A DNA stretch of 64,000 bases from Candidatus Didemnitutus sp. (GCA_017991595.1 JAGOQJ010000001.1:876430-940429), one strand, 5' to 3'. Shown: positions 38,901-46,189, counted from the first letter of the stretch. The notes: generated by a model from the letters alone, not told the origin. Made by a program: numbers and translations.

Positions 38901-40232
38901 GCGGGCACGACCAACGCCACCGGTGCCGCCGCGCGCTTCCGCGGCCCGCTCGCTGTCGTCTCCGACGCCGCGGGCAACGCCTACGTCGCCGACACCGATA
39001 ATCACGTCATCCGCAAGATTGCGCCCGACGGCGTCACGACGACCTTCGCCGGCGACATGGGCGTCGCCGGGGCCGACGACGGCACCGGTGCGGTGGCCCG
39101 ATTCAACGCCCCCACCAGCCTCGCGATCGACGCCCAGGGAAATCTCTACGTCGCCGACACGCTGAATCACACGATCCGCAAGGTAACCTCCGCGGGCGTG
39201 GTGACGACCATCGCCGGCACCGCCGGTCAGGCGAGCTACGCCAACGGCCTCGGTGCCGCTGCGCGCTTCAATGGACCGCAAGGCGTCGCGCTGTCCGGCA
39301 CGTCGCTCTTCGTGGCCGATACGAACAACCACGTCGTCCGCCAGATCGCGCTCAGCAACAACGCGGTTTCGACTGTCGCCGGCGCCGCCGGGCAATCCGG
39401 CATGGCCGACGGTTCCCCGAGCACGGCCCGCTTCAGCGGCCCGACCGGCATCGCCGTCGCCGGCACCGTGATCTACGTCACCGACATCGACAGCCACACC
39501 GTCCGCAGCATCAGCGCGAGCGGCACGGTGAGCACGGTCGCCGGTTATCCCGAAGCGACCGCGGCGGCCGACGGCATCGGTCAGAACGCGCGCTTCCGCC
39601 AGCCCTCGGGTCTCGTCGCCACGGCCGACGGCACCACGCTCTACCTCACCGACACGGAGAATCACACCATCCGTCGCATCGTGATTGGCAGTCGCGCGGT
39701 GACAACCGCGGCCGGTCTCGCCGGCACCAGCGGTTCCGCCAACGGCGTCGCTTCCGCAGCCCGCTTCAACGGCCCCGCCGGCCTCGGCCTCGCACCGAAT
39801 GGCAACCTGCTCATCACCGACACCGAGAACCACACCGTGCGCACTGGCACGATGCCCGTCGCTCCGCAGATCCTGCAGGAGCCGCAGACCGTCACCGTCG
39901 CGGCGGGCGGCTCCGCGACCTTCACCGTGGTCGCCACTGGCACGCCTGCGCCGACTTACCAATGGTTCCTCAATGGCAACCCGATCTCCGGGGCGACCAG
40001 CGCCACGTATGCGATTTCGAACGTGAATTCGCAGACGCATGGCGGTGCCTACACCGTCGTGGTGAGCAACACGCTCCGCAGCGCCACGAGCCAGCAGGCT
40101 TACCTGATCATCCCGATCGCGCCCACGACGAATCCGTCGACCGGCGGTGGCGGCGGCGCGCCGAGCCTCTGGTTCATCTCCGCGCTCGCCTTGCTCGCCG
40201 CCGCGCGCCGCTTCGGCATGCGCCGCGGCTGA
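32931..40232 (+). CDS. Giant secreted Ig/FN3/NHL repeat protein with C-terminal sorting-like signal
   Basis: A 2433-residue exported protein. Signal peptide 1-26; beta-rich module A (about 27-300); three Ig-like domains (305-580, each with a YQWxxxxxD core); FN3 (582-687, YYYRVRA); module A again (690-980); three Ig (983-1255); FN3 (1258-1350); a third module A (1355-1600); two Ig (1602-1785); FN3 (1787-1880); a putative-Ig/He_PIG domain (1882-1970); six NHL repeats forming a likely six-blade propeller (1978-2305, each with ARF.GP and a DxxNHxIR core); a last Ig (2306-2395); and a Gly-rich end GGGGGAPSLWF, a hydrophobic stretch and RRFGMRRG. It is probably a surface adhesin or polymer-binding scaffold working with the receptor and polygalacturonase next to it. 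Confidence 0.88.
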   Translation: MKLSRISGFARVATLFAVLTSLVQAQSGVPIVHDQFAAATVNGGLVNDANGFLTPTATQANWASFGTGNMVYVQNTSLNISAGPSRGLMAYFAPSTTPVSLGEGEGISVRLKFNFTAGTPTSILNNLRLGLFYSGGGATNLSGASSRYIGGTSNSLTGSATARHYAGYFVSSQATAAPAPNTLSFWRRIPAALAGGGTQQLIGPTTADLIETSTFVPVGSAGGGAVGPVVNDGTAYTATFTAQLLAPTQLELTYTLKAGETTIATHTTTTTPEVVNFDGFMFFSLVNAVPTITELLVEKLGVPPPPVPPAITTQPDSVSATAGDNVSFTVVATGDEPLTYQWKRGDVDLVDAGNISGATTATLAITSVQMGQAGNYSVTITNNSGTITSDVVTLTVAAAPEPPVVTAQPQPQTIEEGENATFTVTATGTAPLTYQWRKDNVDLVDAAGHIAGATTATLTITDALLTDAGSYTVVVTNPVTSVTSDPATLTVNALVAPTITVDPVGQTVTIGDPVSFSVTATGSAPLAYQWRKNDEDISGATADTYTIPVAQMADAGTYTVRVSNSVNAVVSAAATLVVNLPTTGPAAPAAQPATQMAVSGFVLASGVPQTGFMANWTASAGAIGYHLDVSTSPDFTVFAPGYENRSVGNVTSFFVSGLNPSTTYYYRVRADNGLIGPNSAAISVTTPAAESLVILNDEFASGGANLGLVADANGFLAPTRTQAAYAAFGTANFAYNAGPPPNVSVSSGATRGIMTYFTPSSSTVSIGVGETLRASVRLRWVGGTPTDIAGNLRWGLLNSGGNGTANSLPGVSARYLQGVSNSLNSMPTGNTARGYSGYLVSTRASVNGSTDAIGFWRRIAATTNSTVNDTTTQILGATGSDVVSTSAFSAIGSYGGGGAGPLLNDASFATAPEYVVTFQVARTAAAEVVLTYVVSRDGNVVMSHTATQTGDIVTSFDSLMLFSQYSASPRFTEVLIEKVATAPQILAQPAGDVALVGETSVLSAVAIGTSPLTYQWKKDGVDVVDGPGIAGAQTATLTLGNLQLAQSGNYTVTVTNGAGSVTSSAADLLVITEPVAPVITTQPVASVTVDQGEEVRLSVTATGIPAPTYQWRRDGVDVANIPDRISGATSATLVINPSLAADSGNYTVVVTNMAASVESSAAAVTVVPPVPPTISAQPQSQSIITGGSVTFSVTATGTEPITYQWQFNGVDIPGATSPTYTIRQVRNDHAGNYTVVLTNIAATVTSNTAVLTAVAPTAIPATPVATAATTYWEGDFTANWNPASGAAGYRLDVATNNTFTTFVPGYQDRDVGTSLSRLVPDLAPATTYYYRVRAYNSFGTTVSSNVISVTTAPLMEEIARDINLAGMTWLSTRPNDNIVTTEPADGTVSFRMQGTSAPTFVGFLPQAVNLQIGQRLTMTLTFETGATVNSTTSNSFRIGLFNSNNTRMAVSTNVGDSDPTFRDDRGYMISMNFNGTEATLNGRRASVALADNNLLGTTTDLWSASLVNPDLTSGAPGAFAPWTTYTLSISIARQSDRTVVSALLQGGANNNYFITGEDLASGSLVNSVYDQFGMRINGSSNAVSQLLFTDLQFSVETFEQPSAPRVATHPASRTISEGQTTTFAVAVSGATPMTFQWLKDGQPIAEGGRFSGTATAALTLTGATLADAGTYTVEITNSLGSDVSDPAALTVNAAVAPVITTAPVNRTVAEGEAVSFTVVHTGTSPFTYQWTRDGTPLTDGTRYTGTAEATLNVLAAASAEAGTYAVTVTNVKGSATASATLTVNAAAAAPAAPVATAATGVQAGRMTANWNRSASATGYLLYVSTSADFSTLVSGAQPIDAQAANFWTLTSLQADTLYYYRVRAYNGVGTSDYSATITTLVQRNEAPAILSPAATTFTAGVPSSFRVRVEGAPAPTITAAGLPAWAQLHASTGLLTGTAPAGTSGTFNFQVTAANGNPPNATQAFTLTVAPIPDITAALTIGTLAGTAGQAGTTNATGAAARFRGPLAVVSDAAGNAYVADTDNHVIRKIAPDGVTTTFAGDMGVAGADDGTGAVARFNAPTSLAIDAQGNLYVADTLNHTIRKVTSAGVVTTIAGTAGQASYANGLGAAARFNGPQGVALSGTSLFVADTNNHVVRQIALSNNAVSTVAGAAGQSGMADGSPSTARFSGPTGIAVAGTVIYVTDIDSHTVRSISASGTVSTVAGYPEATAAADGIGQNARFRQPSGLVATADGTTLYLTDTENHTIRRIVIGSRAVTTAAGLAGTSGSANGVASAARFNGPAGLGLAPNGNLLITDTENHTVRTGTMPVAPQILQEPQTVTVAAGGSATFTVVATGTPAPTYQWFLNGNPISGATSATYAISNVNSQTHGGAYTVVVSNTLRSATSQQAYLIIPIAPTTNPSTGGGGGAPSLWFISALALLAAARRFGMRRG

Positions 40233-40257
40233 GGCACTCATCGACTCCCGCATTCCC

Positions 40258-41892
40258 ATGCTCAGGCGAATCCTGCTCCTCGGCGTCGCGCTGGCGGCGA
40301 CGCTTTGCCTCTCTGCCGTCCCGACGCTGCCCGCAATCCCGGAGACGACCGTCGATGCCACCGCGCACGGCGTCGTCGGCGACGGTCGCACCGACAACAC
40401 CGCGGCGTTGCAGAAACTGTTCGACGACACCTCCGCCGCCGGCGGCGGCCGCATCGTGCTCCCGGCGAGCGAGCAGGCTTACCTCGCCGGTCCGCTCAAC
40501 CTGCGCAGCAAGGTCGAACTCCACCTCGCGAAAGGCGCCACGCTCTCGCCACTGCCTTACGGCGGCGGCAGCAACGCGCCCGGCACCTATCCGCTCAGCG
40601 GCGAGCGTTACACGAACTTCCTCACCGCGAGCAAGGTCACCGATTTCGCTATCACGGGGCAGGGGACGATCGAGGGCAACGGCCAGGCGTGGTGGGATGC
40701 CTTTCGCGCCAACAAGAAGATGCCGCCGCGCCCGTATCTGCTGCGCGTCATTGGCTGCGAGCGCGTGCTGCTTAGCGGCGTCACGTTCTCCAACTCGCCG
40801 ATGTTCCACGTCGGCTTCCACACCACGAATCACGTCACTGTCGAGGGCGTGACCGTGCGCGCGCCGGACGATTCGCCCAACACCGACGGCATCGACCCCG
40901 CCGGTTCGCATTATCTCATCCGCAACTGCGACATCTCCACCGGCGACGACAACATCGCCGTGAAGGCCGGTAACACTTACTGCAGCGACATCGTGATCGT
41001 CGACTGCGTGTTCGGCAACGGCCACGGCGTCTCCATCGGTGGCCAGACCAACAGCGGCCTCGATGGCATGCTCGTGGCGAACTGCACCTTCAACGGCACC
41101 AACAGCGGCATCCGCATGAAGGCCGACCCCACGCAGGGCGGTCCGGTGCGCAACGTCACCTTCACGAACCTCACGATGAACGGCGTGAAGTATCCCATCG
41201 CCTTCTACAGCTACTACAACAAGGTCGGCAACCCCGGCGCCGGCAAGCATCTGCCGCCCGTCGCCGCCGAGTGGAACGCCAATCCGCCCAATCCGCTCGA
41301 TACGCCCACGCTGCCCTCGTGGCGCAACATCACGGTGAAGGACGTCGTCATCAACAACGGCAACAACTACTCCGTCATCTGGGGTCTGCCGCACGCCGAG
41401 GGGTTCATTGGCGAACTCCGCTTCATCAACGTCCGCTACACCGGCCGCCGCGGCCTGCTTTTCTACAACGTCGACGATGCCGTCTTCGCCAACGTCGGCA
41501 TCCAGATCGAGAAGGACGGCCCGCCCGTCACGACCTACAATTCCCTCGTTCTCACGCGCCAGCCTCCCAGCCAGCGCGCGCCCAAAGGCGGCAGCGTCAC
41601 GTTCGAGACTGCCGCCGTCGGTGGCCCCGGCGCCAAATCCGTCACGCCTTCCTACCAGTGGTATTTCGACGGTCAGCCGCTCACCGACGGCCGCCGCCCC
41701 GACGGCACCGTCGTCGCCGGCGCCACCACCGCCAAGCTTGTCCTGAACAACATTCAGGAGACTGCCGCCGGCCGCTACACCGTGTCGGCCAGCGCGCCGC
41801 TCGATCTCTACGACCCGGCGGCGAAAAAACTCATCCCCGGCGGCAAGACCGCCAAGGCGAACAGCATCACGGCCATGCTCGCCGTGCAATGA
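40258..41892 (+). CDS. GH28 polygalacturonase with C-terminal Ig-like domain
   Basis: A 544-residue exported hydrolase that cleaves alpha-1,4-galacturonan (pectin backbone) or a rhamnogalacturonan. Signal peptide 1-21 (ILLLGVALAATLCLSA). The right-handed beta-helix has all four family motifs: NTDG (Asp210), GDD (Asp230, Asp231), GHG (His256) and RMK (Arg286, Lys288) in place of the usual RIK. From about 470 a further Ig-like domain follows (APKGGSVTFE...YQWYFDGQPL). It starts 25 bases after the giant Ig protein and precedes the LacI gene by 25 bases, so the four genes look like one locus for pectin use. Confidence 0.92.
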   Translation: MLRRILLLGVALAATLCLSAVPTLPAIPETTVDATAHGVVGDGRTDNTAALQKLFDDTSAAGGGRIVLPASEQAYLAGPLNLRSKVELHLAKGATLSPLPYGGGSNAPGTYPLSGERYTNFLTASKVTDFAITGQGTIEGNGQAWWDAFRANKKMPPRPYLLRVIGCERVLLSGVTFSNSPMFHVGFHTTNHVTVEGVTVRAPDDSPNTDGIDPAGSHYLIRNCDISTGDDNIAVKAGNTYCSDIVIVDCVFGNGHGVSIGGQTNSGLDGMLVANCTFNGTNSGIRMKADPTQGGPVRNVTFTNLTMNGVKYPIAFYSYYNKVGNPGAGKHLPPVAAEWNANPPNPLDTPTLPSWRNITVKDVVINNGNNYSVIWGLPHAEGFIGELRFINVRYTGRRGLLFYNVDDAVFANVGIQIEKDGPPVTTYNSLVLTRQPPSQRAPKGGSVTFETAAVGGPGAKSVTPSYQWYFDGQPLTDGRRPDGTVVAGATTAKLVLNNIQETAAGRYTVSASAPLDLYDPAAKKLIPGGKTAKANSITAMLAVQ

Positions 41893-41917
41893 GCCGCGCC
41901 GCCGCGCGCCTTTCGCG

Positions 41918-43063
41918 ATGAACCGCGACGATCCGCTCCCGTTGCCCGCGCTCAGAGGCTCCCGCGCGCCCTTCGCCTCCGCCGATTCAAGAACGGACTC
42001 GACTCCGCCCGCGTTGGCCGCATCCACTTCCCGCGTGGAGCAAAAAGCGACGCTAGAGGACGTGGCCCGCGCCGCCGGCGTGCACCGCACGACGGTGTCG
42101 CTCGCCTTGCGCAATCACCCGCGCATCCCGCTCGCCACCCGCGAGCGCGTGAAGGGCATCGCGGACAAGCTCGGTTACCGCATCAACCCGCTCGTCTCGG
42201 CGCTCATGCAGTCGCGGCGCACCGGCAAGGCCGTGAAGCACACGACCATCGCCTACGTCACGAATTATCCGACGCGCTTCGGCTGGATGCCCCAGTATCA
42301 CGACCGCCCGAATTTTTTTCCTGGCGCGGCCGACCGCGCCGGCGAACTCGGCTACAAGCTCGAGCACTTCTGGCTCGCCGAGCCCGGCATGACGCCGCGG
42401 CGCTTTTGCGACATGCTCTCCACGCGCGGCATCAACGGCCTCATCATCGGCCGCCTGCCGCCGGGGCAGAGCGCGCTCGAGCTCGAGTGGGAGCGTTTCT
42501 CCTGCGTCGCGCTCGGCATGACGTTGCGCTCGCCCGTGCTGCACCACGTGACGGAGAACCACTTCGACACCGTCTGGCAATCGATGTGGCGCTGCCGCGA
42601 GCGCGGCTACAAGCGCGTCGGCTTCGTCTTCTCCGACGTAAACGACAGCCCGCGCGTCGGCGACCGCTGGCTCGGCGCCTACCTGCGTAAACAGCTGGAA
42701 TTTCCCGAGCCGGACCGCCTGCCAGTCTGCCCGAACAATCCGACCGACGAGGCGACCTTTCGCACGTGGTTCACCCAGCACAAGCCCGACGCGATCCTCA
42801 CCAACGATCCGCGCCGCTTGACCGATTGGTTGAAAAACCTCGGCCTCGTCGTCCCGAAGGACATGGGTGTCGTCGCCCTCGAGCATCGCCGCGATCTGGA
42901 CTGCACCGGCATCTACTACGATCCGGCAAAGATCGGCGGCCTCGCCGTGGAAATGCTCGTGGGCCTGATGCACCGCAACGAGACGGGTGTGCCTGCCGTG
43001 CAGCACGAGATCCTGCTCACCGGCGAATGGCAGGAGCACGGCATGCTGCCGCCGAGGAAATAA
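41918..43063 (+). CDS. LacI family transcriptional regulator
   Basis: A 381-residue regulator. The HTH (ATLEDVARAAGVHRTTVSLALRN) begins at residue 44 rather than near the N-terminus, leaving about 43 extra Pro/Ser-rich residues; no internal Met is available, so the true start could be a non-ATG codon closer to the HTH. The periplasmic-binding-like sensor domain follows (IAYVTNYP, GLIIGRLPPGQ, GVVALEHRRDLDCTGIYYD). It is the last plus-strand gene of the pectin locus and most likely senses a sugar-acid product. Confidence 0.9.
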   Translation: MNRDDPLPLPALRGSRAPFASADSRTDSTPPALAASTSRVEQKATLEDVARAAGVHRTTVSLALRNHPRIPLATRERVKGIADKLGYRINPLVSALMQSRRTGKAVKHTTIAYVTNYPTRFGWMPQYHDRPNFFPGAADRAGELGYKLEHFWLAEPGMTPRRFCDMLSTRGINGLIIGRLPPGQSALELEWERFSCVALGMTLRSPVLHHVTENHFDTVWQSMWRCRERGYKRVGFVFSDVNDSPRVGDRWLGAYLRKQLEFPEPDRLPVCPNNPTDEATFRTWFTQHKPDAILTNDPRRLTDWLKNLGLVVPKDMGVVALEHRRDLDCTGIYYDPAKIGGLAVEMLVGLMHRNETGVPAVQHEILLTGEWQEHGMLPPRK

Positions 43064-43123
43064 TCCGCGTCTGCCAGGCGGCCGTGGCCGGACGTCGGTG
43101 CCTCAGCGAAGAGCGATGCATGC

Positions 43124-43152
43124 AAAAAGGCGCACGGTTTGCACCGTGCGCC
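43124..43152 (-). terminator. Intrinsic terminator of the PEP-CTERM gene
   Basis: A perfect 9-bp stem GGCGCACGG / CCGTGCGCC (43129-43137 and 43144-43152) with a six-base loop. On the minus strand the stem is followed by TTTTT (43124-43128), so it terminates transcription of the PEP-CTERM gene, which ends 35 bases before it. The stem may also help stop plus-strand transcription from the lacI side, which lacks a T-run. Confidence 0.85.
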
Positions 43153-43186
43153 GTGAAATGAGGCTGCTACAGGAGCAGGCGGTGAG

Positions 43187-44119
43187 TTACACCTGTTTCC
43201 GACGGCGGTAGGCTACTAATCCGAGGGCAAGAGCCCCGAAAATCGCGGCATAGGTGGAGGGCTCCGGGATCGGCGTCGTAACGGTGAAGGAGTCGAGGTT
43301 GATGGTGGTGAACTCTTGGTTGCCGATTCGGATCGCGAACGAGTCGAAACTGAGCGTCGGGTCGGTGTCGTCCATGATCGTGTAGTTCATGCCGCTGAAG
43401 TTTCCGCCGCTCAAGCTGGTGGTCAGTGCCAAGGCGCTCCCATCGTAGTTGAGGGTGAGGCTCAGGGCGTAAGCCGTGTTGGCTTGGAGGTAGCCGGTTG
43501 CCCCGCTGCTCGCCGCGAAGTAGGTGTTGCCCGCGGTGTTGTTGCCCCAACCGGCGGATGCGTTCAGCAAATCGTTGGTGAAGGTGTAGCGCTGGTTTGT
43601 GCGCAGCACCAAATCGGTCGGCGCCGTCGGGCCACCCACGTTCGAACTGGCGGAGAAGATGCCATACCCTTTATCGCCGACAAAGGCATCGTCGGTGGAA
43701 CCAAAGCCGTCCGTGGTCCGGAAACCGGCGGGGCTGCTGTCGAGCAGGGCGATGCGCAGGTTGTTCGTCGTCGCGCCGAGTGCCCCCGTCGTGAAATTGA
43801 GCGTGAAAGTCATCGGCACATTCGCGGTCAGGGACACCGAGGGGAAGTAGCCGATGAGCATGGAATTCGAACTCGTTTTGGGCGTCCACAGCATGCCCGT
43901 CGCCGATGCGACCAGCTTTCCGGCGTTGCTGTCGTTGACGACCCACTGCGTGTTGGTCGTGGTCGGCACTCCGATCGCTGTCGTAGGAGTGGAACCATCC
44001 AAGCCTCCAATGCGGTCGGTGTCGGTGAACACATCATTGACCAAGTAATTGACCTGGGCTGATGCTGCGCCCGCAATCAGCGCAACGGATAATGCGGCGA
44101 TCAGTTTAGTGTTTCTCAT
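43187..44119 (-). CDS. PEP-CTERM protein with the beta-rich module of the giant protein
   Basis: A 310-residue exported protein. Signal peptide LIAALSVALIAGAASAQ; the body resembles module A of the 2433-residue protein, with NDVFTDTDRIGGL near the start, MLIGYFPSVSL, MTFTLNFTTGALGATTNNLRIALLDSS, and a closing DSFAIRIGNQ. The C-terminus PEPSTYAAIFGALALGLVAYRRRK is a classic PEP-CTERM signal (PEP motif, hydrophobic helix, Arg cluster) for exosortase-type sorting. The start is the ATG before RNTKLIAAL. Function unknown; such proteins are usually matrix or surface components. Confidence 0.85.
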   Translation of the reverse strand: MRNTKLIAALSVALIAGAASAQVNYLVNDVFTDTDRIGGLDGSTPTTAIGVPTTTNTQWVVNDSNAGKLVASATGMLWTPKTSSNSMLIGYFPSVSLTANVPMTFTLNFTTGALGATTNNLRIALLDSSPAGFRTTDGFGSTDDAFVGDKGYGIFSASSNVGGPTAPTDLVLRTNQRYTFTNDLLNASAGWGNNTAGNTYFAASSGATGYLQANTAYALSLTLNYDGSALALTTSLSGGNFSGMNYTIMDDTDPTLSFDSFAIRIGNQEFTTINLDSFTVTTPIPEPSTYAAIFGALALGLVAYRRRKQV

Positions 44120-45329
44120 GGTAGGGGTGACGCTCAATGAGCAGATGACTGCTTGAAGCTCCGAGGGTGGGGGGATGCGTGGCCGACGCTCACGTCATGA
44201 AACGCTCTGCGCCAGCCATTGGGGTTTGCGGCAGCATGACAGAGGAGTGCGACGGCTCAACGTGCGCGCCTCTCTCATCGTTGACTAAGGTGCGGCTTGG
44301 TTCGGGCTATGAGTTTCCGGCGATCCTGCGTGGAGGCTCGCCCATTCTCCGCTCGAGCGTTCTCGGCGGGTTTGTGTCTGCACCGGAAACAAAGTTGCGA
44401 AGGCGGGGCGAGCAGGACCTCGCTTGGCAGCGCTGGGCGTGACATTTTGTCACTATGCGAACCATACAAACGTGATGAAACTGCAACTACGACTCTTGGC
44501 GCGCTCTGGCTTGGTGCTTGGACGGCGGGCAATGGTCCGCTCCATGCGGCTGGTCCGGCCATGCAGCCTTACGTGATTGAATTACCCGGGCATGTCCTGC
44601 GTTTTCGCTGCCCGTTGCCATGGCTCGCGGTAATTGGCCGGTAAAGCAGGTGACGCGATTTGATCCGCGAGACGACAGTTTTGCCCGGAACGATTTCTAC
44701 AAGGGTTTCTCAGTGCTTCCATGATTTCAATGGGCCTTTCTGGGTGGGCGCCCATGGCAGCCTAAAAATACATGTGATGGTTCAGCGTCGGCGGGCCGAA
44801 TTCCCGGGTGATATCATGACGCTCGACGGTTTGGACGCCTATGTTCGTTCGTGGACTCCTACCATCTCTTCGTGGTCGAGCGGATGTGTCTTTGCGCAGG
44901 TCTTCCTCAATGGCATGCCGCTGTGCGGCGAGAGTGCGATGGCTTCGGCGGTCCGAACAATCAAGGGCCTGACCACCTCGTGATATTCTCGCTGCCGCTG
45001 AATGATGAAATTTTCCTCGATGTCGGTTTCAACGTGATGGCGTGGACGCCTGATCGTGCAAAAGACAAGAAGTGGAAGCCGAAGGCCGAAGCGTGGCGCG
45101 AGTTGATCTTGGCGACGGTCGTGCTGGAGCGAAAAACCTCTGCGCCGAGGTGATCGCAACGGGCGCCGCTCATGCGCATCTCTTGTGATTCTCTCACCGT
45201 TGGGATTAGCAGGGTTGTTCCGCGTGGGCTGGGTGCTAATAATCTGACCGGGCGCATGTTGCTTGGAATTTTTGTTTTACATCGTAACAGCGGCTACCTT
45301 TTCTGACCGGCTCTGAACCGACACACACC
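44120..45329. other. Gene-poor, less GC-rich gap
   Basis: About 1.2 kb with no convincing complete gene; a sampled stretch is near 52% GC against roughly 65% or more around it. At 44851-45153 (+) a frame ends in HLVIFSLPLNDEIFLDVGF and a Lys-rich tail, and at 44660-44983 (+) another frame contains GLDAYVRSWTP; together they could be a decayed or frameshifted gene, but I recognise neither. A perfect GTGACA-TTT-TGTCAC dyad lies at 44439-44453. Confidence 0.45.
45215..45242 (+). promoter_or_regulatory. Possible promoter of the ACIII operon
   Basis: TTGTTC (45215-45220) and TAATAA (45237-45242) are separated by 16 bases, in the only AT-rich stretch upstream of the mini-ORF and actA. The hexamer matches are partial and nothing shows the transcription start, so this is a weak candidate. 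Confidence 0.25.
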
Positions 45330-45509
45330 GTGAGCCAACACTGTTCGCGTAAGTCATTTTTTGCCAAATTGGGCGCGTTAATCGCGGCCGTTGGCGTCCT
45401 TCCCAAGGTTTTCGCGAAGTCCGCACCCGGCGCTGCGGCGCCTGCCGCTCCGGCTCTCGCCTTGCGGCCTGAACCCCGCGCCGTCGCCCGCCAAGAGGGC
45501 AGCGTTTAA
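45330..45509 (+). CDS. Tat-like leader mini-ORF before actA
   Basis: A 59-codon ORF starting at GTG and ending with TAA 26 bases before actA. The peptide begins with SQHCSRKSFFAKLGALI and continues AAVGVLPKVFAKSAPG: an S-R-K-x-F-F motif followed by a hydrophobic stretch and a Lys/Ala-rich tail, like a twin-arginine (RK-variant) leader with almost no mature protein. Base use matches the neighbouring genes. It may be a small exported subunit of the ACIII complex or a leader peptide. No function can be assigned. Confidence 0.5.
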   Translation: MSQHCSRKSFFAKLGALIAAVGVLPKVFAKSAPGAAAPAAPALALRPEPRAVARQEGSV

Positions 45510-45535
45510 CCGCCCCGCGCTCTTCCCGGCCAACC

Positions 45536-46189
45536 ATGTCGAAGATTTTCCCCAAATCCGCGAACGCTCTGCCACTGCAGATCGTCGTTTTCCTGTTCCT
45601 GCTCGGTGGCGCCGCCACGGCCGCGGTCACCTACTACGCGACGCCCAAATACCTGCGCGTCGGCTACCAGCCCGTGCAGCCGGTGCCGTTTGACCACGCG
45701 TTGCATGCCGGCCAGCTCGGCCTCGACTGCCGCTACTGCCACACCTCGGTCGAGAAGTCCGGCACCTCCGGCATCCCGCCGTCGCAGACGTGCATGAACT
45801 GCCACTCAATCATCAAGACCACCAGCCCGCTCCTCGAGCCGGTGCGCAAGAGCTTCGAGACCGGCGAGCCCGTGCCGTGGGTGAAGATCCACCAAGCTCC
45901 GGATTACGTCTTCTTCAACCACTCCGTGCACGTGAACCGCGGCGTCAGCTGCGTCGAGTGCCACGGCAAGGTGAACGAGATGAACACCGTCTGGCACGAC
46001 AAGTCGCACTCGATGGGCTTCTGCCTCGATTGCCACCGCGAGCCGGCGAAGTTCATCCGCGAGCCGAAGGATGTCTTCAACCTCGATTCCAAGACGCTGG
46101 CCGAACAGGGCCGCCTCGAGGAAGCCCACAAATTTATCGCCGATTGGAAGGTTAAGCCCCCGCAAAGCTGCTCCGGCTGCCACCGCTGA
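45536..46189 (+). CDS. actA: Alternative complex III subunit ActA, pentaheme cytochrome c
   Basis: A 217-residue membrane-anchored cytochrome: one N-terminal helix (LPLQIVVFLFLLGGAATAAV) and five CxxCH heme sites at 65-69, 86-90, 139-143, 163-167 and 212-216. In alternative complex III, the quinol:cytochrome c (or oxidase) oxidoreductase that replaces the bc1 complex, ActA passes electrons on the periplasmic side. It heads the act operon; its stop and the actB start share one base (TGATG). Confidence 0.93.
   Translation: MSKIFPKSANALPLQIVVFLFLLGGAATAAVTYYATPKYLRVGYQPVQPVPFDHALHAGQLGLDCRYCHTSVEKSGTSGIPPSQTCMNCHSIIKTTSPLLEPVRKSFETGEPVPWVKIHQAPDYVFFNHSVHVNRGVSCVECHGKVNEMNTVWHDKSHSMGFCLDCHREPAKFIREPKDVFNLDSKTLAEQGRLEEAHKFIADWKVKPPQSCSGCHR

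Noticed and set aside
33840..40080. Repeated DNA motifs that might suggest a CRISPR or tandem repeat array
   Set aside because: The repetition follows Ig, FN3 and NHL protein domains at about 270 and 170 base periods with diverged sequence; there are no identical short repeats with unique spacers.
32910..40454. Very long antisense open frames opposite the giant Ig gene
   Set aside because: They are Gly/Arg/Asp/Val-rich mirror frames of a GC-rich, codon-biased gene, with no signal peptide, domain or start context.
44129..44142. CGCTCAATGAGC upstream of the PEP-CTERM gene as a shared operator with the dyad at 29516
   Set aside because: Only CAATGAGC is shared; eight bases in 64 kb is too little to claim a common site.
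44660..45153. Two overlapping open frames as genuine genes
   Set aside because: Neither has a ribosome binding site, a recognisable domain or a clean boundary; described only as a possible remnant.
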